A DNA stretch of 5,616 nucleotides from Actinomycetota bacterium (GTDB taxonomy: Bacteria > Actinomycetota > Actinomycetes > Nanopelagicales > Nanopelagicaceae): the NCBI GenBank assembly GCA_027731885.1, contig JAQCAO010000080.1, positions 1 through 5,616 of the forward strand. Direction: 5' to 3'. Positions 1-5,616 of the stretch are shown in pieces. The position numbers and the translations under genes were made by a program. The notes beneath the pieces are model-generated. The model searched no databases. It was not told where the DNA came from and worked only from the letters and a program-made list of their open reading frames with translations. Each line of letters opens with the position of its first letter. The stretch's first letter is position 1.

Positions 1-937
1 CTGCCAAGAGTTCAACCCAGCGCTTGGAGCTCCTTTCGATAAGAACGCGCTCAATTTCATCTTCCAACTCAGCGTTATTCTTCACGCGATCTACATTCTC
101 TTTAAACTTTTCATCTCTTACTAGATCTTCACGATTTATCACCGCACACAGTCGTGCGAAGATCACATTGTTGCCAACGCCAATCATGATTTCGCCATCG
201 CTAGTTTTAAATAACCCATAAGGCGCAAACGCTGGATGGCCACTGCCCGATCTAATTGAGGGAGCGTTGGTTACTTGAAATGCGGAGAGGTGGTAGCCCA
301 CCCAAGAGACTCCGGTCTCATAAAGTGAAGTTTCGATAACGCTTCCCGCACCAGTCTTGGCGCGCTTGATCAGCGCTGCCAGAATGCCTAGGGCAAGCCA
401 GGTTCCGCCGCCAATATCTAGGACAGAAATTCCAGTACGCACTGGCTCTCCATCGCGCTCTCCCGTTACCTGCATAATTCCGGTTCTGGCCTGCACGGTT
501 GCGTCATAGCCAGGAAAATGTCGAGATGGTCCTTCTGACCCATAAGATGAGAGATTTCCAATAATCAGCCCTGGTCGCTTTGCCATTAACTCATCTGGAG
601 TCAGGTGATACTCGGCTAATTTCTCAGGAAGGAAGTTGGTCAGTAAAACATCGGCGGTATCCAGCAAATTATCCAGGAACAAACGCCCTGATTCACTTTT
701 TAAATCGATTGTTACCGCTGTTTTATTTCGGTTAACCACGTGAAAATATGCAGAACGATCACCTTCAACTGGAGACATAGTTCGCGCCGCATCAGCTGCG
801 GGAGTTTCAATCTTTATCACTTGCGCGCCAAGATCTCCAAGGATTGCCCCGCCGAATGGCCCTGCGATATTTGATGTTGCATCAAGAACGGTAATACCTG
901 CCAAAGGTAGCTCTGAAAGTGGCTGATCTTTGCTCAC
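1..937 (-). CDS. Family III CoA-transferase (CaiB/BaiF type), C-terminus cut by window edge
   Basis: Reading the minus strand from a GTG at 937 gives an open frame of 312 codons that runs off the left edge. Family III CoA-transferases move CoA between an acyl-CoA donor and a free carboxylic acid in the cytoplasm, through an aspartyl-CoA thioester. Family hallmarks are visible: PLAGITVLD near residues 11-19, AGPFGGAILGDLGAQVIKIE at 25-44, NRNKTAVTIDLK at 69-80, and GYDATVQARTG at 143-153. D174, in VLDIGGG, aligns with the catalytic aspartate of formyl-CoA transferase. Members are usually about 400 residues, so roughly the last quarter is missing. Two in-frame TAA codons sit directly upstream of the GTG, so the start cannot lie further out. 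A purine run (GAGAGCGAG) lies six bases upstream. The gene diverges from the E1 operon, which suggests a shared pathway (inference). The acid substrate is unknown. Confidence 0.93.
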   Translation of the reverse strand, partial: MSKDQPLSELPLAGITVLDATSNIAGPFGGAILGDLGAQVIKIETPAADAARTMSPVEGDRSAYFHVVNRNKTAVTIDLKSESGRLFLDNLLDTADVLLTNFLPEKLAEYHLTPDELMAKRPGLIIGNLSSYGSEGPSRHFPGYDATVQARTGIMQVTGERDGEPVRTGISVLDIGGGTWLALGILAALIKRAKTGAGSVIETSLYETGVSWVGYHLSAFQVTNAPSIRSGSGHPAFAPYGLFKTSDGEIMIGVGNNVIFARLCAVINREDLVRDEKFKENVDRVKNNAELEDEIERVLIERSSKRWVELLA

Positions 938-943
938 TTATTA

Positions 944-952
944 CTCGCTCTC
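944..952 (-). promoter_or_regulatory. Ribosome-binding site of the CoA-transferase gene
   Basis: On the minus strand the sequence GAGAGCGAG lies six bases before the GTG at 937. It is a purine-rich but imperfect Shine-Dalgarno match. Together with the two TAA codons immediately before the GTG it supports that start. Confidence 0.5.
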
Positions 953-978
953 ATATATCGAAATTTTGACTCTCAACA

Positions 979-1007
979 TTGACTTGCGTCTCGTACGCCC
1001 ATACTAT
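979..1007 (+). promoter_or_regulatory. Sigma-70-type promoter of the E1/lipoyl operon
   Basis: A -35 box TTGACT (979-984, five of six matches to consensus) is followed after exactly 17 bases by a -10 box TACTAT (1002-1007, four of six). Transcription would start near 1013-1015, leaving a leader of about 45 bases before the E1 beta start at 1058. The box lies in the only sizeable non-coding gap upstream of the rightward genes, so it is the probable promoter of the whole operon. A second TTGACT at 966-971 repeats the -35 sequence 13 bases upstream and may be part of an operator. Confidence 0.6.
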
Positions 1008-1045
1008 AGCAATCGTTTCCAGTAATGATTTCTAGCGACTTTTTC

Positions 1046-1053
1046 AAAGGGGG
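1046..1053 (+). promoter_or_regulatory. Ribosome-binding site that sets the E1 beta start at 1058
   Basis: AAAGGGGG lies just before the ATG at 1058, with the AAAGG core seven bases from the start codon. The in-frame ATG at 1025 has no comparable site, being preceded by TTTCCAGTA. This favours 1058 and a protein 11 residues shorter than the longest open frame. Confidence 0.7.
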
Positions 1054-1057
1054 CGTA

Positions 1058-2062
1058 ATGCCAGCAATGCGTGTTAGGCAGGCAATTGCAACAGCTATCG
1101 CAGATGAGATGCGCACCGATCCAACGGTGATTGTCTTCGGCGAAGACATTGCAGCAGCTGAAGGGCCATTTAAAACAAGTGAAGGACTCTTGGAAGAGTT
1201 TGGGCCAATTCGTGTTCGAGATACTCCAATCTCCGAAATGGCATTTACCGGCGCTGCAGTTGGCGCAGCGACAATGGGTTTGAAGCCAGTTATTGAAATT
1301 ATGTTTATGGAATTTCTCGGAGTCGCACTCGATCAACTCGTTACTGAAGGCGCCAAGATGCGTTACCTAAGTAGCGGCAAGCTCTCTGTGCCAATGGTAG
1401 TACGTGCATCTGTCGGTGGTGGGCTTGGGTTTGGTTGTCAACATTCACAGACACTTGAAAACTGGGTTGCTGCTACTCCAGGTCTAAAAGTTTTATCACC
1501 AAGTGATTCACAGAGCGCATATAGTCTCTTGCGCGCTGCGATTCAGGATCCAGATCCAGTGATGTTCCTCGAGCCAAGAGTTGCTTACGCCGAGCGTGGT
1601 GAAGTTGATACCAATCTGAAAATGGAGATTGGAAAGGCCAGAGTAGTAAAGCCTGGAAAAGATTTAACTATCGTTGCCTTGGGTCAGATGACAAATGTTG
1701 CGCGCCAAGCGGCAGCAACTAGCGGCATTGATATCGAAATTGTTGATCTCTGCACCATTGTTCCTTGGGATAAGAAAACGGTCTTTGAATCCGTAAAGAA
1801 GACTGGTCGACTAGTTGTAGTTGAAGAGCAGCCAGAAAGTGGCGGCTGGGGTTCTGAGATCGTGGCAGCTGTTAGCGCTGAGTTCTTTGGCGATCTAAAG
1901 GCCGCACCAATTCGTATTACCTGCCCAAGCGTTCCGGTTCCTTACAACGGTGGCTTGGAAGCGCGTTTCTTGCCAAGCCCAACGGAAGTTAACTATCAAA
2001 TTGATCAATTGATGGCGACAGGTAAAGCGCCGCAACCGTGGTGGATTCGGGAGGGTTTCTAA
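1058..2062 (+). CDS. 2-oxoacid dehydrogenase E1 component, beta subunit (acetoin/pyruvate dehydrogenase type)
   Basis: This is the beta half of a heterotetrameric thiamine-diphosphate E1 enzyme, which decarboxylates a 2-oxoacid (or cleaves acetoin) and passes the acyl group to a lipoyl arm. From the ATG at 1058 it is 334 residues, the normal size for the subunit. A pyrimidine-binding transketolase domain covers about residues 4-180 and a C-terminal transketolase domain about 195-320. GED at 28-30 and DTPISEM at 55-61 are conserved; E60 corresponds to the glutamate that activates the cofactor aminopyrimidine. QHSQ at 128-131 carries the conserved active-site histidine H129. The stretch EIMFMEFLGVALDQL resembles acetoin dehydrogenase AcoB more than pyruvate dehydrogenase, as I recall those families. 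It is first in the operon and ends one base before the alpha gene. An alternative start at 1025 lacks a ribosome-binding site. The substrate is not determinable from motifs. Confidence 0.95.
   Translation: MPAMRVRQAIATAIADEMRTDPTVIVFGEDIAAAEGPFKTSEGLLEEFGPIRVRDTPISEMAFTGAAVGAATMGLKPVIEIMFMEFLGVALDQLVTEGAKMRYLSSGKLSVPMVVRASVGGGLGFGCQHSQTLENWVAATPGLKVLSPSDSQSAYSLLRAAIQDPDPVMFLEPRVAYAERGEVDTNLKMEIGKARVVKPGKDLTIVALGQMTNVARQAAATSGIDIEIVDLCTIVPWDKKTVFESVKKTGRLVVVEEQPESGGWGSEIVAAVSAEFFGDLKAAPIRITCPSVPVPYNGGLEARFLPSPTEVNYQIDQLMATGKAPQPWWIREGF
2049..2055 (+). promoter_or_regulatory. Ribosome-binding site of the E1 alpha gene, inside the end of E1 beta
   Basis: GGGAGGG overlaps the last codons of the E1 beta gene and lies eight bases before the ATG at 2064. 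This tight arrangement favours coupled translation and matched production of the two E1 subunits. Confidence 0.65.
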
Positions 2063-2063
2063 G

Positions 2064-3059
2064 ATGAGTAAAGGTTTAGAGCGACGTAAAGCAATTCAGA
2101 ACGATCCAATTGCTCAGTTTGAACGCGCAATTGAGATCCGTGAATTTGAAAATCAAATCAATGCTCTCTTTGCATCAGGAACGATAAGAGGCACAACCCA
2201 CCTCTGTAACGGACAAGAAGCGTTAGCAATTGGACTGGCTAGCGTTCTTCGCACAGATGATCCGGTCTCTGCAACTTATCGAAGCCACGGTATTGCACTT
2301 GCTCTCGGCCTTACTCCAGAGTCTGCAATGTCAGAAATTATGGGTAAAGCAACTGGTTGTTGCGGTGGCCTCGGTGGATCAATGCACCTTTGCGATCTTG
2401 AACTAGGACTTCTACCAACATCTGCAATCATTGGTGGCGGTATGCCAATCGCAGCTGGGGCAGCGCTTGCATTCCAGGTGCAAGGCAATGACCGAGTTGC
2501 AGTTGCTATTTTTGGTGATGGCGCAACAAATATTGGTGCATTCCACGAAACGCTCAACCTAGCGGCAATCTGGAAACTCCCGGTTGTCTTTATCTGCGAT
2601 AACAATGTTTACGCTGAATATAGCCGCATCAATCTGACTACTCCGATTGAAGATCTACATATCCGTGCCGAAAGCTATGCGATGCCACATTTCGCACTCG
2701 ATGGCATGGATATTGATGTAGTTCGAGAAGGAGTTCAATCAGCTGTTGATCGTGCGCGTTCTGGTGGTGGACCTACCTTGATCGAAGCCAAGACTTATCG
2801 CTTTGCCGGTCACTCACGTGCAGATCAAGCGCTCTATCGTCCAGAAGGTGAGCTTGATTCTTGGAAATCTCGCGATCCGCTGCTGCTTTTAGAAGAACGG
2901 GCTAAGAAGATCGGCAAGATGAGCGAGGCCGATGTCGCCGATATGAAAGTTCGGAAAGCGAAAGAGATTGAAGCAACTGTCGCATTGTGTCAGTCTGCCC
3001 CTGAGCCAACAGTAAAAAACATGTTCGAAAATATCTGGAGCAGAAAGGTTAGTCAATAA
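2064..3059 (+). CDS. 2-oxoacid dehydrogenase E1 component, alpha subunit (acetoin/pyruvate dehydrogenase type)
   Basis: This is the alpha subunit that binds the diphosphate end of thiamine diphosphate and, with the beta subunit, forms the E1 decarboxylase. It is 331 residues, typical of the short bacterial AcoA/PdhA form. HLCNGQEA at 46-53 and YRSHG at 72-76 are family motifs, and GGLGGSMHL at 101-109 matches the acetoin/pyruvate branch. The thiamine-diphosphate motif runs from GDG at 151-153 to NN at 180-181, the usual span of about 30 residues. GHSRAD at 249-254 carries the conserved histidine (H250) and serine of the phosphorylation-loop region. No mitochondrial-type extension or lipoyl domain is fused. 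It starts one base after E1 beta and its stop codon directly abuts the next ATG, so the three genes form a tight unit. The order beta then alpha is the reverse of common aco and pdh operons. The 2-oxoacid is unknown. Confidence 0.95.
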   Translation: MSKGLERRKAIQNDPIAQFERAIEIREFENQINALFASGTIRGTTHLCNGQEALAIGLASVLRTDDPVSATYRSHGIALALGLTPESAMSEIMGKATGCCGGLGGSMHLCDLELGLLPTSAIIGGGMPIAAGAALAFQVQGNDRVAVAIFGDGATNIGAFHETLNLAAIWKLPVVFICDNNVYAEYSRINLTTPIEDLHIRAESYAMPHFALDGMDIDVVREGVQSAVDRARSGGGPTLIEAKTYRFAGHSRADQALYRPEGELDSWKSRDPLLLLEERAKKIGKMSEADVADMKVRKAKEIEATVALCQSAPEPTVKNMFENIWSRKVSQ

Positions 3060-3293
3060 ATGAGTATCGAAATCACCATGCCACGAGTTGCCGAAACTGT
3101 AGATTCGGTTTACCTGGTTTCTTGGCTAAAAGCTGTCGGAGATACGGTTAATGAGGGTGAAGATCTCTTGGAAGTGGAAACTGATAAAGCGCAGCTAACA
3201 GTTCCCTCCCCTGCCTCAGGAAAAATCACTGAGTTGAGATTTGCAATTGATGCTGAGATAACTACAGGCGATGTAATCGCTGTTCTAGAGTAA
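3060..3293 (+). CDS. Free-standing lipoyl-domain protein (E2-like lipoyl carrier without acyltransferase core)
   Basis: This 77-residue protein is a single biotinyl/lipoyl domain. VETDKA at 39-44 is the hairpin turn that carries the lipoylated lysine, K43. A biotin carrier would normally show MKM there, so lipoate is the expected modification. The start MSIEITMPRVAETV and the flanking WLKAVGDTVNEGE (22-34) and PSPASGKI are typical of E2 lipoyl domains. Usual E2 proteins are about 400 residues, with a linker, a subunit-binding domain and a catalytic core. Here the frame stops cleanly at the end of the domain (AVLE) and the next gene begins 11 bases later, so no degraded E2 remains. The ATG abuts the E1 alpha stop, and an AAAGG 11 bases upstream may serve as the ribosome-binding site. 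It probably accepts the acyl group from the adjacent E1 (inference), then meets an E2 core or E3 encoded elsewhere, or acts as a mobile carrier like the glycine-cleavage H protein. Confidence 0.9.
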   Translation: MSIEITMPRVAETVDSVYLVSWLKAVGDTVNEGEDLLEVETDKAQLTVPSPASGKITELRFAIDAEITTGDVIAVLE

Positions 3294-3304
3294 GGTACCG
3301 AAGC

Positions 3305-4423
3305 ATGTCTAAGATTGAGCGAATTGAGACGATCCCGCTTCGCGTTCCGCTTAAGCATATTTACAAAGGTTCGTATTACAAGATGCGAAACCGTTGCACC
3401 ATTATTACCAGAATTCATACCTCTGATGGAGTAGTTGGACAGAGCTATAACGCTGATACAGATGAAGAGCAAGATATTATTCTGGGGATTATCCACGATG
3501 AAATTGCGCCGTTAATTACCGGAATGGATATCCGCCAGGTCGAAAAGATCTGGCACGCAATGATCCCGGTGACCCTTGATCAACTTCGTAATCGCGCTAT
3601 GCCAATGCAGGCAATTGCGTGTATCGATAGCGCGGTCTGGGATGGCTTTGGAAAGATCTCCGGTCAACCACTTTGGCGACTCTGGGGTGGATATCGCGAT
3701 CGAATTCCAATGATCGGAATCGGCGGATATTACGGTTCCAGTGAAGCAGATCTAGAGCGAGAATTAGCTTTCTTTAAAGATGAAATTGGCATGGTCGGTA
3801 TGAAGTTTAAGATCGGAGCCAAGCCACCTGAGGAAGATGCAGCTCGACTAAAACTTGCTAAATCAATTGTTGGCGATGACTTCCTATTTGTTGTAGATGC
3901 AAATCAGGGCTACACCGTTGCGGAAGCGCTTAATTTCCTCTCACTTATCGAAGGCGAAGTGAAGTTACGTTGGTTTGAAGAACCAACGAGATGGCACGCT
4001 GATTGGCGCGGCCTTAAAGATGTAAGACTGCGCGGCAATGTAAATGTTGCTGCTGGGCAGAGTGAGATTCATAGAGTCGGTATGCGCGAGATGATGTTAA
4101 ATGGCGCAATCGATGTCTGTAACTTTGATGCCTCTTGGGGCGGCGGACCTACCGAGTGGCGCCGAATCGCCGCGATGGCTCTTGCCTTTGAAGTACAGCT
4201 TGGCCATCACGAAGAAGCACAAGTTGCATCGCATCTACTTGCCTCAGTTCCTCACGGAACATATGTCGAGTCATTTTCTCCAACGAGAGATCCAATTTTC
4301 TGGGAACTTCTAGATAACCGCCCTAAGTTAGTCGATGGAAATTTCATTCTTCCATCCGAACCAGGCTTTGGCTGGAAACTTAATGAAGACTTTATCGCGC
4401 AGTATCGCGTCGATAAAAGTTAA
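3305..4423 (+). CDS. Enolase-superfamily enzyme, mandelate racemase/muconate lactonizing type
   Basis: This 372-residue protein has the two-domain enolase-superfamily plan: a capping domain (about residues 1-125) and a (beta/alpha)-barrel with the active site. These enzymes abstract a proton next to a carboxylate and stabilise the enolate on Mg2+. The K-x-K motif of the mandelate racemase subgroup is K167-F-K169. Likely metal ligands are D198 (VVDANQ), E225 (WFEEP) and E254 (GQSE). An Asp/His pair on the opposite face is D275 (NFDAS) and H302 (GHHEEAQ), and E322 (YVESF) matches the carboxylate-side glutamate of mandelate racemase. Assignments are by eye. With bases on both faces it could be a racemase/epimerase or an acid-sugar-type dehydratase; specificity cannot be told. 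It starts 11 bases after the lipoyl gene, with only a weak ribosome-binding site (TAAGG at the preceding stop), suggesting coupling to it. Confidence 0.93.
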   Translation: MSKIERIETIPLRVPLKHIYKGSYYKMRNRCTIITRIHTSDGVVGQSYNADTDEEQDIILGIIHDEIAPLITGMDIRQVEKIWHAMIPVTLDQLRNRAMPMQAIACIDSAVWDGFGKISGQPLWRLWGGYRDRIPMIGIGGYYGSSEADLERELAFFKDEIGMVGMKFKIGAKPPEEDAARLKLAKSIVGDDFLFVVDANQGYTVAEALNFLSLIEGEVKLRWFEEPTRWHADWRGLKDVRLRGNVNVAAGQSEIHRVGMREMMLNGAIDVCNFDASWGGGPTEWRRIAAMALAFEVQLGHHEEAQVASHLLASVPHGTYVESFSPTRDPIFWELLDNRPKLVDGNFILPSEPGFGWKLNEDFIAQYRVDKS

Positions 4424-4456
4424 TTACTTAATTTTCTAGATCGATCAGTATTTTCT

Positions 4457-4464
4457 AGGAGGAG
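4457..4464 (+). promoter_or_regulatory. Strong ribosome-binding site of the dehydrogenase-like gene
   Basis: AGGAGGAG is a near-perfect Shine-Dalgarno sequence, lying two bases (full run) to four bases (AGGAGG core) before the ATG at 4467. It is stronger than the site of the preceding gene. The 43-base gap it sits in (4424-4466) is AT-rich and holds a repeated TTTTCTAG (4432-4439 and 4451-4458), but no convincing promoter or terminator. Confidence 0.75.
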
Positions 4465-4466
4465 CA

Positions 4467-5453
4467 ATGGCGACCGTTTCGGTCTATGGCGCAGGCCAAC
4501 TCGGTCAAGCCGTTGCCGCAGGTCTACGCACGCGCGGAGAACATCGTGTAGCAGGCCCCTTTCGAAGAGAAGATCGCGAACTTGCTCTCAACTCTGGGGC
4601 CGATGTTGTTCTGATTGCCACGACAACTCTCTTTAAAGATGTCGCTGATTACATTAGAGAAGCAGTTAATGCTGGGTCGAATGTATTGGTATCTGCGGAA
4701 GAGTGCGCCTACCCTTGGGCGGTTAATAAAGAGTTAGCAGATGAACTCGATAAATTAGCAAAGTCTAAGCGAGTAAGTATTGCTGGCGCGGGAGTAAATC
4801 CTGGTTTGATCTTTGATGCACTCGTTGCAACTTTGCTTGGTCCTACCCCTTCTGGATTTAATAGCGATGGTTCGCCGAAAACTACTGTCGTTGTGCGCCG
4901 AACGGTAAATATCTCGGGTTTTGGCGCAACCGTACTTCGTCGTATCGGAATCGGTGCAACCGAGAGAGAATTTAAAGAGAAGGTTGAACGCAGCGAAATT
5001 CTTGGACATGCCGGTTTTCCTCAATCAATGAGCGTCGTCGCCGATGCGCTCGGTTTAGAAATTGAGCGGATCGATAAGGAGCTATTGCCGGTACTTACGG
5101 AGAAAGCAATTGATCTACCGCAACGCTTTATAATCGAACCTGGTTACAGCGCAGGTGTAAACCAGACCTACACTTCAATAGTAAAAGGAAAGCCTTGGTT
5201 TACCTCTCACTTCTTTGGGCATGTAGATCTCGCGGGAATCGATAAAGCTGCCAAGGATGAGATCGAAATTAGTATTGATGGCAAAGTGCACCAGACAATC
5301 TCTTTAAATCCAGGAATTGGCGCACAAATGGGCTCGCAGAATATGGTCATAAACTCGATTGAACGGATCATCCAGGCGCAGCCAGGTTGGGTAACAGTCG
5401 CCGAAATTGCACCTGCACTCGCTCGCAGCGGTGAGAGTTTTTCTAGAAAGTAA
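4467..5453 (+). CDS. NAD(P)-dependent oxidoreductase, 2,4-diaminopentanoate dehydrogenase / dihydrodipicolinate reductase-like
   Basis: This 328-residue protein starts with a Rossmann nucleotide-binding motif, GAGQLG at residues 8-13, and has no signal peptide or membrane segment. Its closest recognisable relatives are the dihydrodipicolinate-reductase-fold amino acid dehydrogenases, such as 2,4-diaminopentanoate dehydrogenase of clostridial ornithine breakdown. The shared marks are SAEECAYPW at 76-84, GAGVNPG at 107-113 followed by an aspartate at 117, and RRIGIGATEREF at 158-169. ILGHAGFPQS at 178-187 also fits. Length is close to the usual 330-360. Such enzymes oxidise an amine to a ketone with NAD(P)+ or run the reverse reaction; others in the fold are only known by sequence. 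The gene lies between two enolase-superfamily genes in the same direction, so it probably acts in the same catabolic route (inference). It is unlikely to be the lysine-biosynthetic DapB, which is shorter and has a different active-site motif. The exact substrate is not known. Confidence 0.82.
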   Translation: MATVSVYGAGQLGQAVAAGLRTRGEHRVAGPFRREDRELALNSGADVVLIATTTLFKDVADYIREAVNAGSNVLVSAEECAYPWAVNKELADELDKLAKSKRVSIAGAGVNPGLIFDALVATLLGPTPSGFNSDGSPKTTVVVRRTVNISGFGATVLRRIGIGATEREFKEKVERSEILGHAGFPQSMSVVADALGLEIERIDKELLPVLTEKAIDLPQRFIIEPGYSAGVNQTYTSIVKGKPWFTSHFFGHVDLAGIDKAAKDEIEISIDGKVHQTISLNPGIGAQMGSQNMVINSIERIIQAQPGWVTVAEIAPALARSGESFSRK

Positions 5454-5485
5454 AGAAGAAAAAGGTAAAGCCAAATAAACCCAGC

Positions 5486-5493
5486 AGAAGGAG
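5486..5493 (+). promoter_or_regulatory. Ribosome-binding site of the second enolase-superfamily gene
   Basis: AGAAGGAG lies six bases before the ATG at 5500 and supports that start. A GTG directly before it (5497) is in frame and cannot be excluded. The ATG at 5495 is followed at once by TGA and is not a start. Confidence 0.7.
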
Positions 5494-5499
5494 CATGTG

Positions 5500-5616
5500 A
5501 TGTCGGTAAAGATAAGCAAGGTCGAAGCTTTCCCGGTTAAGTACCAGGAGCCAAATGATTCAATGGCCTGGCGCTATCTCACCTTTGTGCGAATCACCGC
5601 CTCAGATGGAACCGTC
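5500..5616 (+). CDS. Second enolase-superfamily protein, N-terminal 39 residues only (cut by window edge)
   Basis: Only the start of this gene is in the window. The 39 residues begin MSVKISKVEAFPVKY and contain FVRITASDGTV at 29-39. This matches the first beta strands of the capping domain of mandelate racemase/muconate lactonizing enzymes, where a (V/T)RI-x-T-x-DG-x-x-G pattern is common. The gene at 3305 shows the equivalent pattern ITRIHTSDGVVG, so the two are probably distant relatives with different sequences rather than recent duplicates. It lies 46 bases after the dehydrogenase-like gene, on the same strand, with a good ribosome-binding site, and is likely in the same transcript. Catalytic residues are outside the window, so its reaction cannot be judged. 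Confidence 0.75.
   Translation, partial: MSVKISKVEAFPVKYQEPNDSMAWRYLTFVRITASDGTV

Noticed and set aside
24..221. Plus-strand open frame of 65 codons.
   Set aside because: Serine-rich translation antisense to the well-supported CoA-transferase; a shadow frame.
952..957. TATATG on the minus strand as a -10 box for the CoA-transferase gene.
   Set aside because: No -35 box at suitable spacing (the nearest, TTGAGA, is 13 bases away), and it would leave almost no leader before the GTG.
1004..1336. Minus-strand open frame of 110 codons over the E1 beta gene.
   Set aside because: It lies antisense to a clearly conserved coding region, has no recognisable motif and no ribosome-binding site.
3060..3293. 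Possibility that the small protein is a biotin carrier or a glycine-cleavage H protein.
   Set aside because: The lysine sits in TDKA rather than MKM, and H proteins are about 125 residues with different flanking motifs; an E2-type lipoyl domain fits better.
4416..4436. Possible hairpin around AAAAGTTAATTACTTAATTTT at the end of the first enolase-superfamily gene.
   Set aside because: The arms pair imperfectly, contain almost no G-C pairs and are not followed by a clean T run; not a credible terminator.
4432..4458. Direct repeat TTTTCTAG (4432-4439 and 4451-4458), with a third copy at 5439-5446.
   Set aside because: Eight-base AT-rich word; the second copy merges into a Shine-Dalgarno sequence and the third lies in coding sequence. 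Likely chance.
5440..5449. Ten-base palindrome TTTCTAGAAA near the end of the dehydrogenase-like gene.
   Set aside because: It is inside the last codons, very short and without a partner site.

Overview
The window is a compact bacterial catabolic gene cluster. One gene (a family III CoA-transferase, cut by the left edge) points left. Five genes point right: the two E1 subunits of a thiamine-diphosphate 2-oxoacid dehydrogenase, a free-standing lipoyl-domain protein, an enolase-superfamily enzyme, a 2,4-diaminopentanoate-dehydrogenase-like oxidoreductase, and the start of a second enolase-superfamily enzyme cut by the right edge. Base composition looks balanced, ribosome-binding sites are purine-rich and a sigma-70-type promoter is visible, so this is a bacterium. 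Gene style is compatible with a moderate-GC actinobacterium, for example a planktonic one, but that is only an impression. There is no rRNA, tRNA or marker gene to place it.

Layout: 1-937 (minus) CoA-transferase; 938-1057 divergent intergenic region with a TTGACT-N17-TACTAT promoter facing right and a repeated TTGACT; 1058-2062 E1 beta; 2064-3059 E1 alpha; 3060-3293 lipoyl carrier; 3305-4423 enolase-superfamily enzyme of the mandelate racemase type; 4467-5453 diaminopentanoate-dehydrogenase-like enzyme; 5500-5616 N-terminus of another enolase-superfamily protein. There is no gene-free stretch over 300 bases, and no RNA gene, mobile element or CRISPR array was seen.

How the genes may work together (inference): the enolase-superfamily enzymes would racemise or dehydrate a carboxylic acid substrate, and the dehydrogenase-like protein would oxidise an amino acid or related intermediate. 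The E1 pair would decarboxylate a 2-oxoacid and load the acyl group onto the small lipoyl protein. The CoA-transferase would activate an acid as its CoA thioester.

The most unusual point is that the lipoyl domain is a complete 77-residue protein. No E2 acyltransferase core, no subunit-binding domain and no E3 lie beside it, and the E1 genes run in the less common beta-then-alpha order. The substrate cannot be read from the sequence.
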